A DNA stretch of 64,000 nt from Alteromonas sp. KUL106 (GTDB lineage Bacteria; Pseudomonadota; Gammaproteobacteria; Enterobacterales; Alteromonadaceae): contig NZ_BLIG01000041.1 in NCBI RefSeq assembly GCF_009811415.1, forward strand, positions 1 to 64,000, given 5' to 3'. Shown here one piece after another: positions 1 through 9,282 of this stretch. The notes beneath the pieces are model-generated. The model worked only from the letters and a program-made list of their open reading frames with translations. It made no database searches and was not told where the DNA came from. Both the position numbers and the translations under genes were made by a program. The stretch's first letter is position 1, and every line of letters begins with the position of its first letter.

Positions 1-379
1 TTTCATTTTTTCCATACCTTCCAAACTTGAATTAAATATTTGTCTCTTTTATCTCGGCAATACGATGTGTATTCAAAATATTCAACACGACAGATTTAAA
101 ACCAGTCCGCATAGATAATTGTTCTCTGAATCAAAATTCCATCACCTAAAATTTTGTAAAAAGACGACTTTTTAGTTACGTAAAAGAAATCAAAGTGCAA
201 AGATGCATTGGTTAGTGGTTCCATATCGCTTTGCCACGAGCAAACCCAAAGTCCAAGCCCCCGTACAAACGATAACTACGAATAATCCGAGTTATGCGAT
301 AGTTTCCATTAAGCGCTATACTTGGGCTATGGATAAAGTGGTAAGGTAATAGAATTCGCACTTCCGAGGCTATCGTTCA
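1..379. other. Intergenic region before the TPR receiver gene
   Basis: AT-rich sequence with no convincing reading frame on either strand. It presumably holds the promoter of the gene starting at 380, but I cannot place -35 and -10 boxes with confidence. A 15-base string at about 107-121 (TCCGCATAGATAATT) recurs at about 44382-44396 in another intergenic region. That match could be chance in 64 kb. No structured RNA recognised. Confidence 0.5.
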
Positions 380-2011
380 ATGAAACTACAGTTGGCTAAA
401 AACACCAAGCTACTCATTGCTGAGGATCAAGTGCTGGCAAAAAGCCACATACATTACGCGCTTGAGCAATTAGGCTTTAGAAACATGGACTATGTCGATA
501 GACCCTCTCACGCTCTGTCAGCGATACAAGAACACGACTACGACGCTATTATTTGCTCATATAACTTACGCTCTGAGCAGGGCGGGTATTTCTTGTTAGA
601 GCAGTTGAATGCAGATCACGCCCTCCCCCTCGCAAGCGCATTTATTTTCACAAGTGCTGATACGTCAACGGAAGTGGTGCATGCAATCATTGAACTACAG
701 CCGGATGAGTTTATCGCCAAACCTTTCTCAGTAAACGAGCTAGATAGAAGACTCTCGCGAGTTCTTTCCCGAAAAAAAGCGTTGAAAAACGTCTATGCAT
801 TCATGGATAAGAAAGACTACGAGAAAGCCATAGCTGAAGTAGAATTCTTTTTATTACAACCTGAAAATGCTGAGCATTTCCCTCTCGCCATGAAAATTAA
901 AGGCGATTTACTTCTTCTAACACATCAGCACCATACTGCCATTGCATTCTTTGAGTCGATCGTAAACATTCAAGACTTCAATTGGGCTAAAATGGGGATA
1001 GCAAGAGGTCTTATCGCACTCAATGAGTTAGAGGATGCAGAGAGGGAAATCATTCAGCTCGCTATGCGGCCAGATTGCGCATTAGAGGCCTACGATCTCC
1101 TCGCTACACTTCAGATAAAACAGGCGGCTTTCGACGATGCGTTAGAGTGCACGTCACTGGCCTGCACCCTGTCTCCACGCAATATTGAACGGTATCAACG
1201 AGCAATCAACTTAGCGCGAATAACCCATGACTACGAAAGCCAATTCAATAGCGCTAAAAGAGTGGTACGTTATGCACGTGGCTCGATTCACGATAAACCA
1301 GAAATTTATCTAACCGCCGCTCGAGCCGGTGTTGACTTTGCTATGACATCAGAGCCTGAGCATATCAACAATATTGTTAAGCAAACCCATGACTATCTGC
1401 GACAATTGAAGAAGGCACACCCCAGAGCAACGCTCAACGACGAATTGGCCGTTATTGATGCAAGACTTCATTACCTTAAAGATGATGCGGCCAAGGCACA
1501 ATCGTTACTCAGCGACTTTCACATAGATTATGACCAACACCATTCTACTGAAGCATTGCTAGACAGAGCAAAAGCGTTACATGAAGTGGGTATGAAAAAA
1601 GAATCAATTGCTATTTTAGATGCCATCTCATCCAGAGAGGAAAACACTTCAGATGATATGAACTTGATGATGACATACCTCAAGCAAGAGAAAGCAGAAA
1701 AAGAGACGATTTCATTAAGCCCCAAAACGCTAAACAACACAGCGGTGGCGCAATACAAACGAGGTGATTTAGCCCAGTCGTACACAACCTTTTCTCAGGC
1801 ATTTCGAGTAATGCCTAAAAATCCGTCAATTGCATTAAATTATCTCCAGTCTATTGTAAGAGCAAGAAAGGCAAATACTGCCATGCCCCCTAATACATTG
1901 GCAGAAATTAAAAAATGCAGAGAAACTCTTGAAACAGCACAATTATCAGCAGACCAAAAAGCCCGCTACGATACTGTGAAAACAATTTTGAGTGGCGAAC
2001 AAGCGCATTAG
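380..2011 (+). CDS. Receiver-domain protein with TPR repeats; phosphoacceptor Asp missing
   Basis: 543 residues. The first ~125 form a CheY-like receiver fold: an acidic pair in LLIAEDQ near residues 15-16, the switch Ser/Thr in FIFTSAD, and the conserved Lys in AKPFS. The rest is a long helical region with TPR-like repeats, including the clear QYKRGDLAQSYTTFSQAF unit near the C-terminus. At the usual phosphoacceptor position (residue 60, in DAIICSYNL) there is Ser instead of Asp, so ordinary phosphorylation is unlikely. Response regulators with TPR tails are known in Alteromonadales, where the TPRs probably mediate protein contacts. No output domain such as HTH or GGDEF is visible. It has no same-strand neighbour close by and is likely monocistronic. 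Fold assignment is good; the function is unknown. Confidence 0.8.
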   Translation: MKLQLAKNTKLLIAEDQVLAKSHIHYALEQLGFRNMDYVDRPSHALSAIQEHDYDAIICSYNLRSEQGGYFLLEQLNADHALPLASAFIFTSADTSTEVVHAIIELQPDEFIAKPFSVNELDRRLSRVLSRKKALKNVYAFMDKKDYEKAIAEVEFFLLQPENAEHFPLAMKIKGDLLLLTHQHHTAIAFFESIVNIQDFNWAKMGIARGLIALNELEDAEREIIQLAMRPDCALEAYDLLATLQIKQAAFDDALECTSLACTLSPRNIERYQRAINLARITHDYESQFNSAKRVVRYARGSIHDKPEIYLTAARAGVDFAMTSEPEHINNIVKQTHDYLRQLKKAHPRATLNDELAVIDARLHYLKDDAAKAQSLLSDFHIDYDQHHSTEALLDRAKALHEVGMKKESIAILDAISSREENTSDDMNLMMTYLKQEKAEKETISLSPKTLNNTAVAQYKRGDLAQSYTTFSQAFRVMPKNPSIALNYLQSIVRARKANTAMPPNTLAEIKKCRETLETAQLSADQKARYDTVKTILSGEQAH

Positions 2012-2046
2012 CCGCGCAATCAGCCTTAATATTTAAATAAACAGCG

Positions 2047-2574
2047 CTAGCTTTTGTAGACGACTACTGTTTCGTGAAAAAGCTTGTCTTTATACTCTTG
2101 TTCATGACTGAATGTCATTCCTAGCTTTTTCATAATATTAATCGACGCATTATTCTGCGGGTTAGCAATCGCTGAAAATTGCTCAACGCCAATATCATAA
2201 AGCGCATCTTTTACCGTGCTAGCCGCTTCTGTCGCATACCCTTTACCCCAGGTATGACGTTTAAAACGCCAGCCCAACTCCATATTATCGCTTTCAGGGT
2301 GCTGAGTGAAAAAGCCAAAAGGGCGAACGAGTATCCAGCCAATGCTTTCTCTCTCTTCTAACGTCTCGACACGCCATAATCCCCATCCTAGTGCGCGATT
2401 AGAGTAGGCTTGAAATCGCGGTACGAAAATGTCGAGTATTTCCTCTTTTGTCGACTTTTTGCCGCCATTAATGAATTTCATGACGTGCTCGTCTTGGTCG
2501 AGCTCCCACAAAAAGTCTGCATCTTTTTCGGTGATGTAGTGATAAGAAAGGCGGGCACTGTCCTTGATATGCAT
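2047..2574 (-). CDS. GNAT N-acetyltransferase, RimJ/RimL type
   Basis: 175 residues, typical for the RimJ/RimL-like branch (Acetyltransf_3) of the GNAT superfamily, which moves an acetyl group from acetyl-CoA to an amine. Visible signs are the N-terminal RLSYHYITEKDADFLWEL strand-helix, the GWRFKRHTWGKGYATEAAS acetyl-CoA loop, and the C-terminal NPQNNASINIMKKLGM segment in which Asn-Ser precedes the last helix. The start is supported by AAGGAAG a few bases upstream of ATG. The gene converges on the TPR receiver gene (35-base gap). The substrate cannot be told from sequence. Confidence 0.85.
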   Translation of the reverse strand: MHIKDSARLSYHYITEKDADFLWELDQDEHVMKFINGGKKSTKEEILDIFVPRFQAYSNRALGWGLWRVETLEERESIGWILVRPFGFFTQHPESDNMELGWRFKRHTWGKGYATEAASTVKDALYDIGVEQFSAIANPQNNASINIMKKLGMTFSHEQEYKDKLFHETVVVYKS

Positions 2575-2701
2575 AAACTTCCTTTATACTTATTGTTTTA
2601 CTTATACTTATATTCGTGAATATAGCTTACTTTTGAAACAAACCAAATAAATAAAACTTAATATATTTCAGATTTCGTGAGAAAGAAGAAAAGCATTCTC
2701 G

Positions 2702-3670
2702 CTAACCGCCAAGCATTGCTAAGTGCTTTGTAGCCCCCGTTTTCCCTTCGTGAAGATAATGTGTTTCATGCTTTTGCCCAAGCACATTTTTGAGAAATGT
2801 AATGACCTCATCTACATCACCTGTGGCCAAAAGCTGTCTCATGTCGATACCATTTTCGCTAAATAAACAGAGATGTAGTTTTCCTGGTGCTGAAACACGA
2901 AGGCGATTACATGTTTTACAGAAGTCCTTACTGTAAGGCATGATAAGACCAATTTTCCCAGCAAATTCAGGGTGATAAAATTCCTGTGCTGGCCCAGCGT
3001 CTTTTCTTCGCAATAAAGGCTGCCACCCCATTTCCAGCAAGGTACGTTTTAGGGGAGACCCGCTTTGATGCTGCTTATTAAAAAACGTATTTAAATCGCC
3101 TGTCTCCATCAATTCAATGAAGCGAAGCGTCACGGGCATATCTTTCAGCCAGGCTAGAAAGCGGTTGAGTCGGCTATCAGAAAAGTCATTCAGCAACACG
3201 GAATTTACTTTTACGTCAAGGTTCGCATCAATAGCCGCATCTAACCCTCTAAGTACTGCCTTGAGCTTATCTTGCCCTGTAATGGCTGCAAATTGGCGGG
3301 GATCTAAACTGTCTATGCTTACATTGACTTGATCAAGACCCGCGTCTTTCCATTCGTGCGCAAACTTTTCCATTCGCGCACCATGGGTTGTCATCGCCAC
3401 CCGCTCTATTCCCGGCGTATTACTTGTTAACCGAAGAATATCAAGAAAGTCTCGTCGTAACGTCGGTTCTCCGCCTGTTAAGCGTACCTTGGATGTGCCT
3501 AGTCTAGCGAAAGCCTTAAGCAAAGTATCAATTTCGTTAAGTGTCATAAACTGATCGCTAGACGGACCTTCATATCCATCAGGCAAACAATACTGACAGC
3601 GGAAGTTGCACGCTTCGGTCACTGACAAACGCAAATAGTGAAACTGTCTACCGAAACTATCTTCTAACAA
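2702..3670 (-). CDS. moaA: GTP 3',8-cyclase MoaA (molybdenum cofactor synthesis)
   Basis: Radical-SAM enzyme that, with MoaC, turns GTP into cyclic pyranopterin monophosphate, the first step of molybdenum cofactor synthesis in the cytoplasm. The N-terminal cluster motif is C21-x3-C25-x2-C28, followed by the SAM-binding LTGGEPTLRRD. The second 4Fe-4S site is C251-x2-C254 plus C268. The protein ends in Gly-Gly, the tail MoaA needs. At 322 residues it is near the usual 325-340. The start is TTG, preceded by AAGGAG at good spacing; no ATG fits better. No other moa gene is adjacent. A perfect CRP-type palindrome lies 30-45 bases upstream. Confidence 0.95.
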   Translation of the reverse strand: MLEDSFGRQFHYLRLSVTEACNFRCQYCLPDGYEGPSSDQFMTLNEIDTLLKAFARLGTSKVRLTGGEPTLRRDFLDILRLTSNTPGIERVAMTTHGARMEKFAHEWKDAGLDQVNVSIDSLDPRQFAAITGQDKLKAVLRGLDAAIDANLDVKVNSVLLNDFSDSRLNRFLAWLKDMPVTLRFIELMETGDLNTFFNKQHQSGSPLKRTLLEMGWQPLLRRKDAGPAQEFYHPEFAGKIGLIMPYSKDFCKTCNRLRVSAPGKLHLCLFSENGIDMRQLLATGDVDEVITFLKNVLGQKHETHYLHEGKTGATKHLAMLGG

Positions 3671-4020
3671 ACTAACTCCTTAAACTTGGCCAACATTGGT
3701 GTGATGATGTTCACATCGTTATCATTAATTAAACAACTCAACGACGGGTTAACAAGGTTACTAAATTAAACCACAACTTAGTGTACGCGCCGTAAAACTA
3801 AAATTAAACACATTCATCGCTATAAATAAGACCATTTTAATCTCTAGCTTCTTTCAAAACGTACACCAAAAGAAGGGATTCATCATATGAGAGCATGTTA
3901 CTCTTCCCTAATTTCAAGAGATCAGAATTTTGGCGCGTATTAGAACTTAATTCTTCACGCATTTTATTTAGCGAACTTCCGTTTAATTACCCTGAATTTA
4001 ACAATTAAGCACACTATAAA
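3671..4020. other. Divergent promoter region between moaA and the ABC exporter
   Basis: 350 bases holding both divergent promoters. Apart from the CRP-like palindrome near moaA, I recognise nothing firm. I looked for the conserved molybdenum cofactor riboswitch often found before moaA and could not identify it. There is no reading frame that looks like a gene. Confidence 0.45.
3700..3715. promoter_or_regulatory. CRP-like binding site upstream of moaA
   Basis: TGTGA-N6-TCACA, with both half-sites matching the E. coli CRP core exactly. It is centred about 37 bases upstream of the moaA TTG and over 300 bases upstream of the ABC exporter start, so moaA is the likely target. So close to the start codon it would overlap the core promoter or leader, which fits repression or a very short leader. 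The assignment is a motif match only; FNR or another CRP-family protein is possible. Confidence 0.5.
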
Positions 4021-5841
4021 ATGAGAAAAAACCGTTTTCCTACTAATCTCGATGAACCTGTTAAATGGCACGTTCTCTCGCAGCTATGGCCCTATTTACT
4101 TGAGTTCAAACAACGTGTTTTTCTGGCGCTATTGTGCTTAGTTGCAGCAAAACTTGCCAGTATTGGCCTTCCCTACGTGTTGAAATATACGGTAGACAGT
4201 TTAAATGGTGATTTAACCACGTTAGCCCTCGCTGTCCCCATCAGCCTTATTGTGGCATATGGAACCTTAAGATTACTCAACGTTTTACTAGGCGAAATTA
4301 GGGATACTTTGTTTGGCCGCGTGACAGAGCGCGCCATGCGCCGACTGGGCTTAAAAGTCTTTAAACACTTACACAATCTCGACTTAGGTTTTCATCTAAA
4401 TCGACGAACCGGTGGCCTTTCCAGAGACATAGAACGTGGCACCAATGGCGTCAGCTTTCTTATGCGCTTTATGGTATTTAATATCGTACCGACTTTACTT
4501 GAGATCACATTAGTTGTTGGCCTGCTGTTATTTCAATTTGGCGTCTCTTTCGCCCTTATTATTGTTTGCAGTGTTATCGCCTATATCGGCTTTTCGATGA
4601 AAGCGACCGATTGGCGCACACGCTTTGTCACTCAAATGAACGAAGCTGACTCAACCACCAACTCGCGAGCAGTAGACAGCCTATTAAATTTTGAAACGGT
4701 TAAATATTTCAACAATGAAGCCTTTGAAGCACATCGCTACGACTCCGACTTAGCGAAATGGGAAAAAGCACGAAGAAAGAATCGACTCTCTTTATTCGCG
4801 CTAAACGGAGGGCAAGCAGCGATCATTGCTGTTGCCATGACATCTATGATGGCCACTGCCGCCTTTGGGGTAATGAACGGTGAAATGACGATTGGAGACT
4901 TTGTACTCATTAATGCATTCACCATGCAGATATTCATGCCACTGAATTTTCTAGGCTTTGTTTATCGAGAAATACGAGGAAGCCTTGCCAACATAGATAA
5001 GCTTTTTGAGCTTCTCTCTCAAACGCCAGCCATTGAAGATGCGGATAACGCCACTGAGCTAACGTGCGCAAACCCTGCGATCAAATTTCATAACGTGCAT
5101 TTTTCTTATAACGAAAATCGTCAAATTCTAAAGGGCTTAAGCTTCGATGTACCACCAGGTACAAAAGTCGCTGTTGTCGGCGAGAGTGGCGCTGGTAAGT
5201 CAACCCTAATGAAACTGCTGTTTCGATTTTATGAGCCTAATGAAGGCGAAATTACCATTGACGGCAAGGACATCACGCAGCTCACTCAACAAAGTTTGCG
5301 GGCACACATCGGGATCGTGCCGCAAGACACCGTACTTTTTAACACGACTCTGTTGGAAAACATTCGCTACGGTAACCCTAATGCCAGCGATGAAGACATT
5401 AAACAAGTGATCAAACTAGCACACCTCGAAGCATTTGTAGAAAGTCTGCCTGAAAAGTTAGAAACCACAGTGGGTGAGCGAGGGCTGAAACTTTCTGGCG
5501 GCGAAAAACAACGCGTGTCTATCGCCAGAGCCCTACTTAAAGGCGCACCCATTATGATTTTTGATGAGGCCACCAGTTCATTAGACAGTACGTCAGAGCG
5601 TGCAATTTTAGCTGCCCTTCGCGATGCGGCCAAAGGGCATACTAGTTTAGTCATAGCCCACAGACTGTCCACCATTGTTGATGCCGACAAGATCCTGGTA
5701 CTTAAAAACGGTACGATCGTAGAGGAAGGGACACACACCTATTTGCTTGATCGAGGTGGTGAATACGCTACGCTATGGCAAGCGCAACAACGTGAAAATG
5801 AAGAACACAACGAAAATCCCCAGAAAAAAGGCGATCAATAA
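4021..5841 (+). CDS. ABC exporter (permease-ATPase fusion), Atm1/HMT1 type
   Basis: 606-residue half-transporter of the ABCB7/Atm1 class, whose bacterial members export glutathione-conjugated or metal-related substrates. Residues ~20-310 are the transmembrane domain with six helices. The nucleotide-binding domain follows, with Walker A GESGAGKST (387-395), signature LSGGEKQR (491-498), Walker B IMIFDE (511-516) and an H-loop in VIAHRLST. The first ~20 residues are soluble. It is followed without any gap by a DUF3820 gene, so the two are co-transcribed. Class assignment rests on overall resemblance (MRRLGLKVFKHLHNLDLGFH, GESGAGKST, EATSSLD); the substrate is not established. It works as a homodimer in the inner membrane. 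Confidence 0.88.
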   Translation: MRKNRFPTNLDEPVKWHVLSQLWPYLLEFKQRVFLALLCLVAAKLASIGLPYVLKYTVDSLNGDLTTLALAVPISLIVAYGTLRLLNVLLGEIRDTLFGRVTERAMRRLGLKVFKHLHNLDLGFHLNRRTGGLSRDIERGTNGVSFLMRFMVFNIVPTLLEITLVVGLLLFQFGVSFALIIVCSVIAYIGFSMKATDWRTRFVTQMNEADSTTNSRAVDSLLNFETVKYFNNEAFEAHRYDSDLAKWEKARRKNRLSLFALNGGQAAIIAVAMTSMMATAAFGVMNGEMTIGDFVLINAFTMQIFMPLNFLGFVYREIRGSLANIDKLFELLSQTPAIEDADNATELTCANPAIKFHNVHFSYNENRQILKGLSFDVPPGTKVAVVGESGAGKSTLMKLLFRFYEPNEGEITIDGKDITQLTQQSLRAHIGIVPQDTVLFNTTLLENIRYGNPNASDEDIKQVIKLAHLEAFVESLPEKLETTVGERGLKLSGGEKQRVSIARALLKGAPIMIFDEATSSLDSTSERAILAALRDAAKGHTSLVIAHRLSTIVDADKILVLKNGTIVEEGTHTYLLDRGGEYATLWQAQQRENEEHNENPQKKGDQ

Positions 5842-6057
5842 ATGGACCCAACGCTTATCAAAGCCGCTATCAATCAGGTCATGCCATTTGGCAAGTACGC
5901 AGGAAGGCGCCTTTTTCATTTACCTGAACCTTATTTAGTATGGTTTCATAAACAAGGGTTTCCGAATAACAAACTAGGTGAACAACTCGCGTTAATGTAC
6001 GAAATAAAACTCAATGGATTGGAGTCCGTTGTAGAGCCACTTCTAAATGAAGATTGA
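5842..6057 (+). CDS. DUF3820 small protein
   Basis: 71 residues, matching the DUF3820 family (sometimes labelled putative quorum-sensing-regulated virulence factor). The signature is MPFGKYAGRRLFHLPEPYL followed by WFHKQGFPNNKLGEQLALMYEIK. Its ATG touches the stop of the ABC exporter (TAA-ATG with no gap), so it is translated with it. Members are small cytosolic proteins of unknown biochemical role. There is no membrane segment or signal peptide. Confidence 0.85.
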   Translation: MDPTLIKAAINQVMPFGKYAGRRLFHLPEPYLVWFHKQGFPNNKLGEQLALMYEIKLNGLESVVEPLLNED

Positions 6058-6245
6058 TCGTTGGTTACTTGGCCTCTCGCTTTCGAGCTGAAGCTTACGG
6101 CTACTAGCCGCTTTGTATAATTACCCCAAATTCATCGTATTAATGAATAAATTAAAATGACGACGATAAAGTAAGTGTCTGTTCACTTTCTTTTTCTAAC
6201 AAAGCACGCTTAGCGTATTGATAGGACATAACCGCAAGAAACCTT

Positions 6246-6569
6246 ATGTTTGCAAGACCCAGAAAACAACGTAGAAGCGATGTAAATGAACGCATCAAAA
6301 GAATTCACAGCGCCATCGCTGACAAGATATTGTCTCGTCCAGAGCTTTTTAAACATGTTGAAGAAACCTTGGAGCAGCGCTATCAAAGCAAAATGATGCG
6401 TTATGGCAGTTACCTCTTGTGGAAAGGCATTATTGAAACGCGCGACAACCCGACCTTATTTAAAGCGCTGTTATTGGCTGACGACGAGCGAACAGCCAAT
6501 CTTCGCAGAGAGACGATTTTTACTGGCATCTTAAGTGAAGAGGAAAGATCTGCCTTATTAACGACCTAA
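6246..6569 (+). CDS. Conserved hypothetical protein, helical and basic
   Basis: 107 residues, strongly basic at the N-terminus (MFARPRKQRRSDVNERIKR) and then predicted mostly helical. I do not recognise the family. There is no signal peptide, membrane segment or metal motif. It looks like a real gene: codon use resembles its neighbours, the frame is open from a sensible ATG, and there is no better frame in the stretch. Its stop interlocks with that of ktrB on the other strand (shared CTAA, 4-base convergent overlap), so no separate terminator fits between them. Confidence 0.65.
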   Translation: MFARPRKQRRSDVNERIKRIHSAIADKILSRPELFKHVEETLEQRYQSKMMRYGSYLLWKGIIETRDNPTLFKALLLADDERTANLRRETIFTGILSEEERSALLTT

Positions 6570-7930
6570 CCAATCGCTAGCTTCGCTTCTGGATACTTAA
6601 TGCGGCTTATACGGGGGCTAGCAATAAAATATGCCAACGTTAAAGGCCCCAGTCTCCCCGCATACATAAGTAAAATTATTATCCACTCTCCACTGTTTGA
6701 CAGCGTCCCAGTGAGTCCTCGAGAAAGACCTACGGTACCAAGAGCGGAAACCGCTTCGAAAACGACATCCAAAAAATCAGCATCTTCTGACATTAACAAA
6801 AGGAAAATGGCTATCCAAGTTATCCCAATAGAAATCATTGTCAGCGCAAGTGCTTTACTAATAGTATCGTTTGAAATCGTTCTACCAAAAAGACGGGGAG
6901 CAGACCCCCGCTGGATATAGTTGTAGGCGGTAATAAGCAAAACAATGAAGGTCATTAGTTTTATACCGCTTGCGGTACTCATAGACCCTCCGCCTATGAA
7001 CATAAGCAACAACATTAATGCAGTAGTGGGGTCTTCTAGTGATGCGATATCTAGCGTATTAAAACCGGCGGTTCTTGGCGTCACCGCTTGAAACCATGAA
7101 GCCCACAGTGCACTTTGAGTATCAAGATTCGCCAACGTAGCAGGGTTGTCACTTTCAATAAGAAAGATAAGCAAAAAGGCGGTCACGTTAACAATTAACG
7201 TTCCTAATATCATTGTCTTTGCATAAACAGACAAGCTTTGCCATCTTCGCTTTTTATGCAGTTCTATCCATACTGAAAAACCGAGACCACCAATAATAAA
7301 TAGTGCAGAAATAGTGATATTGATTATAGGGTCACCGACGTAGTCAGAAAGACTATTTGCACTTAGCGCAAACCCTGCGTTGTTAAACGCTGAGATGGTG
7401 TAAAAAAACGCATGAAACAGCGCTTCACCCGCCGTTTTTTCCTGCATCCAATAAGCCGCAAGAATACAAAAACCCACTAATTCAACCAGGAAGGCAAAGA
7501 TAAGCACCGACTTCGCCGTAGATACAAGCGTTGACAAGTCGGTTTGATTGAACGCCTCTTTCACCGCGGATTGTTGCAAGAAACTTATTTTACTTCCTAA
7601 AGCAATGAGCGTAACGATAGCAAATGTCATTAGACCCAAACCACCCAGCTGTATCAAAACTGCAATAACAGATTGCCCGGCAGTGGTGAAAACAGAGCCC
7701 GTATCGACCACAACAAGCCCTGTAACTGTCACCGCAGAAGTGGCGGTAAATAAGCTCTGAATCCATGAGATGGGTTCGTGTGTCATCATCGGTAACTTAA
7801 GGATGATGGTGCCCAAAAAAATTACGGCAACAAAACTTAAAGACAAGATAAGCGGCGGCCCGACCTGAATTTTGTTGATGCCTTTAGGAGAACGTTCAAG
7901 AGGCCGATAGTTTGGGTCCCATCTGTTCAT
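6566..7930 (-). CDS. ktrB: KtrB/TrkH-type potassium channel subunit
   Basis: 454-residue inner-membrane protein, close to the length of Vibrio KtrB. It has the fourfold membrane-pore-membrane layout with one selectivity-filter Gly per repeat: TVTGL, NNAGF, RTAGF and GTVGL, in order. It forms the pore of a K+ (often Na+-dependent) uptake system gated by a KtrA ring. Its start overlaps the ktrA stop by 4 bases, indicating translational coupling. It is the last gene of a four-gene operon led by a KdpD-like kinase and a KdpE-like regulator. The family is certain; the Ktr versus Trk name rests on the short single-RCK partner. Confidence 0.9.
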   Translation of the reverse strand: MNRWDPNYRPLERSPKGINKIQVGPPLILSLSFVAVIFLGTIILKLPMMTHEPISWIQSLFTATSAVTVTGLVVVDTGSVFTTAGQSVIAVLIQLGGLGLMTFAIVTLIALGSKISFLQQSAVKEAFNQTDLSTLVSTAKSVLIFAFLVELVGFCILAAYWMQEKTAGEALFHAFFYTISAFNNAGFALSANSLSDYVGDPIINITISALFIIGGLGFSVWIELHKKRRWQSLSVYAKTMILGTLIVNVTAFLLIFLIESDNPATLANLDTQSALWASWFQAVTPRTAGFNTLDIASLEDPTTALMLLLMFIGGGSMSTASGIKLMTFIVLLITAYNYIQRGSAPRLFGRTISNDTISKALALTMISIGITWIAIFLLLMSEDADFLDVVFEAVSALGTVGLSRGLTGTLSNSGEWIIILLMYAGRLGPLTLAYFIASPRISRIKYPEAKLAIG

Positions 7931-8583
7931 TGTGCCAACCTTGGCGCTATTTTGACTAAGCTGTCTCTGTGCCCACAGAGAATAACTGTATCGTTCGACG
8001 TCACCTCGAAATTTTCGGATGGGTTGTGATACAGTTGATGACCTCGCTTAACAAGCAAACAAGAAACTTGCCCCTTCCCGACGGACAGCACGTCTTTTAG
8101 CGAAAGAGACGAAAACTGGTCAGATAAAATGACGTCAACGATATACATTCCATGGCCTATGCCTAGATAGTCATTCACCATGGGATAGTTGAGCGCTTGT
8201 GCCACCCTCGCCCCCATTTCTTCTTCAGGATGAATAATTTTAGACACCCCCAGTTTCGATAAAATAGCATGATGAGCAGAACTATTGGCCTTAACCCAAA
8301 TATTGGCTACCCCTAAATTTTTAAGTGCCAATGTACAGAGCAAGCTAGCTTGCATGTCTTCACCTATGGCAACCAACACGGCTTCACTTTGACACAGGTT
8401 TAATTCCTTCAGCGCACGTTCGTCACTGGCATCACACACAATGCATTGCGTAAACTCACCCGCATACTGCTCAACCAGCTTTTCACTTTTATCGATTCCT
8501 GTAACGGTATGCCCCATATGAATTAATTCAAGGCTAGCCGTTAAACCAAACTTACCAAGCCCAATGACACTAAAATGCGACAT
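7927..8583 (-). CDS. ktrA: KtrA-type potassium channel regulatory subunit (RCK)
   Basis: 218 residues, the length of a single-RCK KtrA rather than the double-length TrkA. The N-terminal Rossmann fold begins FSVIGLGKFG (GxGxxG at residues 8-13) with the acidic residue of GIDKS after strand 2, so it should bind nucleotide. The C-terminal ~80 residues form an RCK_C domain. It assembles as a cytosolic ring beneath KtrB and gates it. It overlaps ktrB by 4 bases and the upstream regulator stop by 1 base. No missing motif is seen. Confidence 0.92.
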   Translation of the reverse strand: MSHFSVIGLGKFGLTASLELIHMGHTVTGIDKSEKLVEQYAGEFTQCIVCDASDERALKELNLCQSEAVLVAIGEDMQASLLCTLALKNLGVANIWVKANSSAHHAILSKLGVSKIIHPEEEMGARVAQALNYPMVNDYLGIGHGMYIVDVILSDQFSSLSLKDVLSVGKGQVSCLLVKRGHQLYHNPSENFEVTSNDTVILCGHRDSLVKIAPRLAQ

Positions 8584-9278
8584 TAATTCGTCTCCGGTTT
8601 ATTCACCATTATTCGGTAGCCTTGTTTAGGCATTGTCTCTATTAAATCTGTGTAAAACGGGTCTACCTTCTTTCTCAGCTGCCTTACCAGAATGCGTATA
8701 TAGTGGGTGTCTTCGCTGTGATGTAGCCCCCAAATTCTTCTTAACAATTCTTGTTGACTGATAAACGCACCTGGATGCTTTGTTAGCTCATCGAGAAGCT
8801 GCACTTCTTTAGGCGCTAGCGCAATGCTATGGCCTTCAACGAGAAGTCGTCGCTCTGAAATATCCAACTCAATTTTGCCCATCTTTCTTGTCGGTATGGT
8901 TGGCTCAACAATTGGATTGAAGTCTCTCAATAATACTTTAACCCGGGCAACAAGCTCTCTGACCCCAAAAGGTTTACTGACATAATCATTGGCCCCTCGC
9001 GAGAGTAGGTCTACTTTATCTATTTCTTGATCTCTTGCAGACAATACAAGGACCGGCAGACGACTAGATTCTCTGATACGTTTTAGGACTTCACTTCCCT
9101 CTCCGTCAGGTAACCCTAAATCTAAAATAACGAGATCGGGATGGTGCTGAGTAAACGTTGATAAAGCCTCTCTAACCGAAGCAACGCCAATGCACTGATA
9201 ACCTTCTGCACCTAACGCAATGCTCAACATCTGACGAATATTTGCATCATCTTCAACAAGTAGAATGGTTTGGCTCAT
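8583..9278 (-). CDS. KdpE-like response regulator (OmpR/PhoB family)
   Basis: 231 residues. The receiver domain has acidic pair E9-D10-D11, phosphoacceptor D53 in LVILDLGLPDG, and Lys102 in VSKPFG. The C-terminal winged helix shows RLLVEGHSIALAPKEVQLLDEL and the HYIRILVRQLRKKVD recognition helix. It resembles KdpE, but no kdpFABC genes are present here. Instead it sits 4 bases after a short KdpD-like kinase and directly before ktrA and ktrB. The likely role is K+-responsive control of this Ktr operon, an inference from gene order. All key residues are present. Confidence 0.88.
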   Translation of the reverse strand: MSQTILLVEDDANIRQMLSIALGAEGYQCIGVASVREALSTFTQHHPDLVILDLGLPDGEGSEVLKRIRESSRLPVLVLSARDQEIDKVDLLSRGANDYVSKPFGVRELVARVKVLLRDFNPIVEPTIPTRKMGKIELDISERRLLVEGHSIALAPKEVQLLDELTKHPGAFISQQELLRRIWGLHHSEDTHYIRILVRQLRKKVDPFYTDLIETMPKQGYRIMVNKPETN

Positions 9279-9282
9279 TGTG

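Noticed and set aside
5367..5738. A 123-residue minus-strand frame inside the ABC exporter ATPase domain.
   Set aside because: It lies opposite the Walker and signature motifs and has no ribosome site or recognisable fold.
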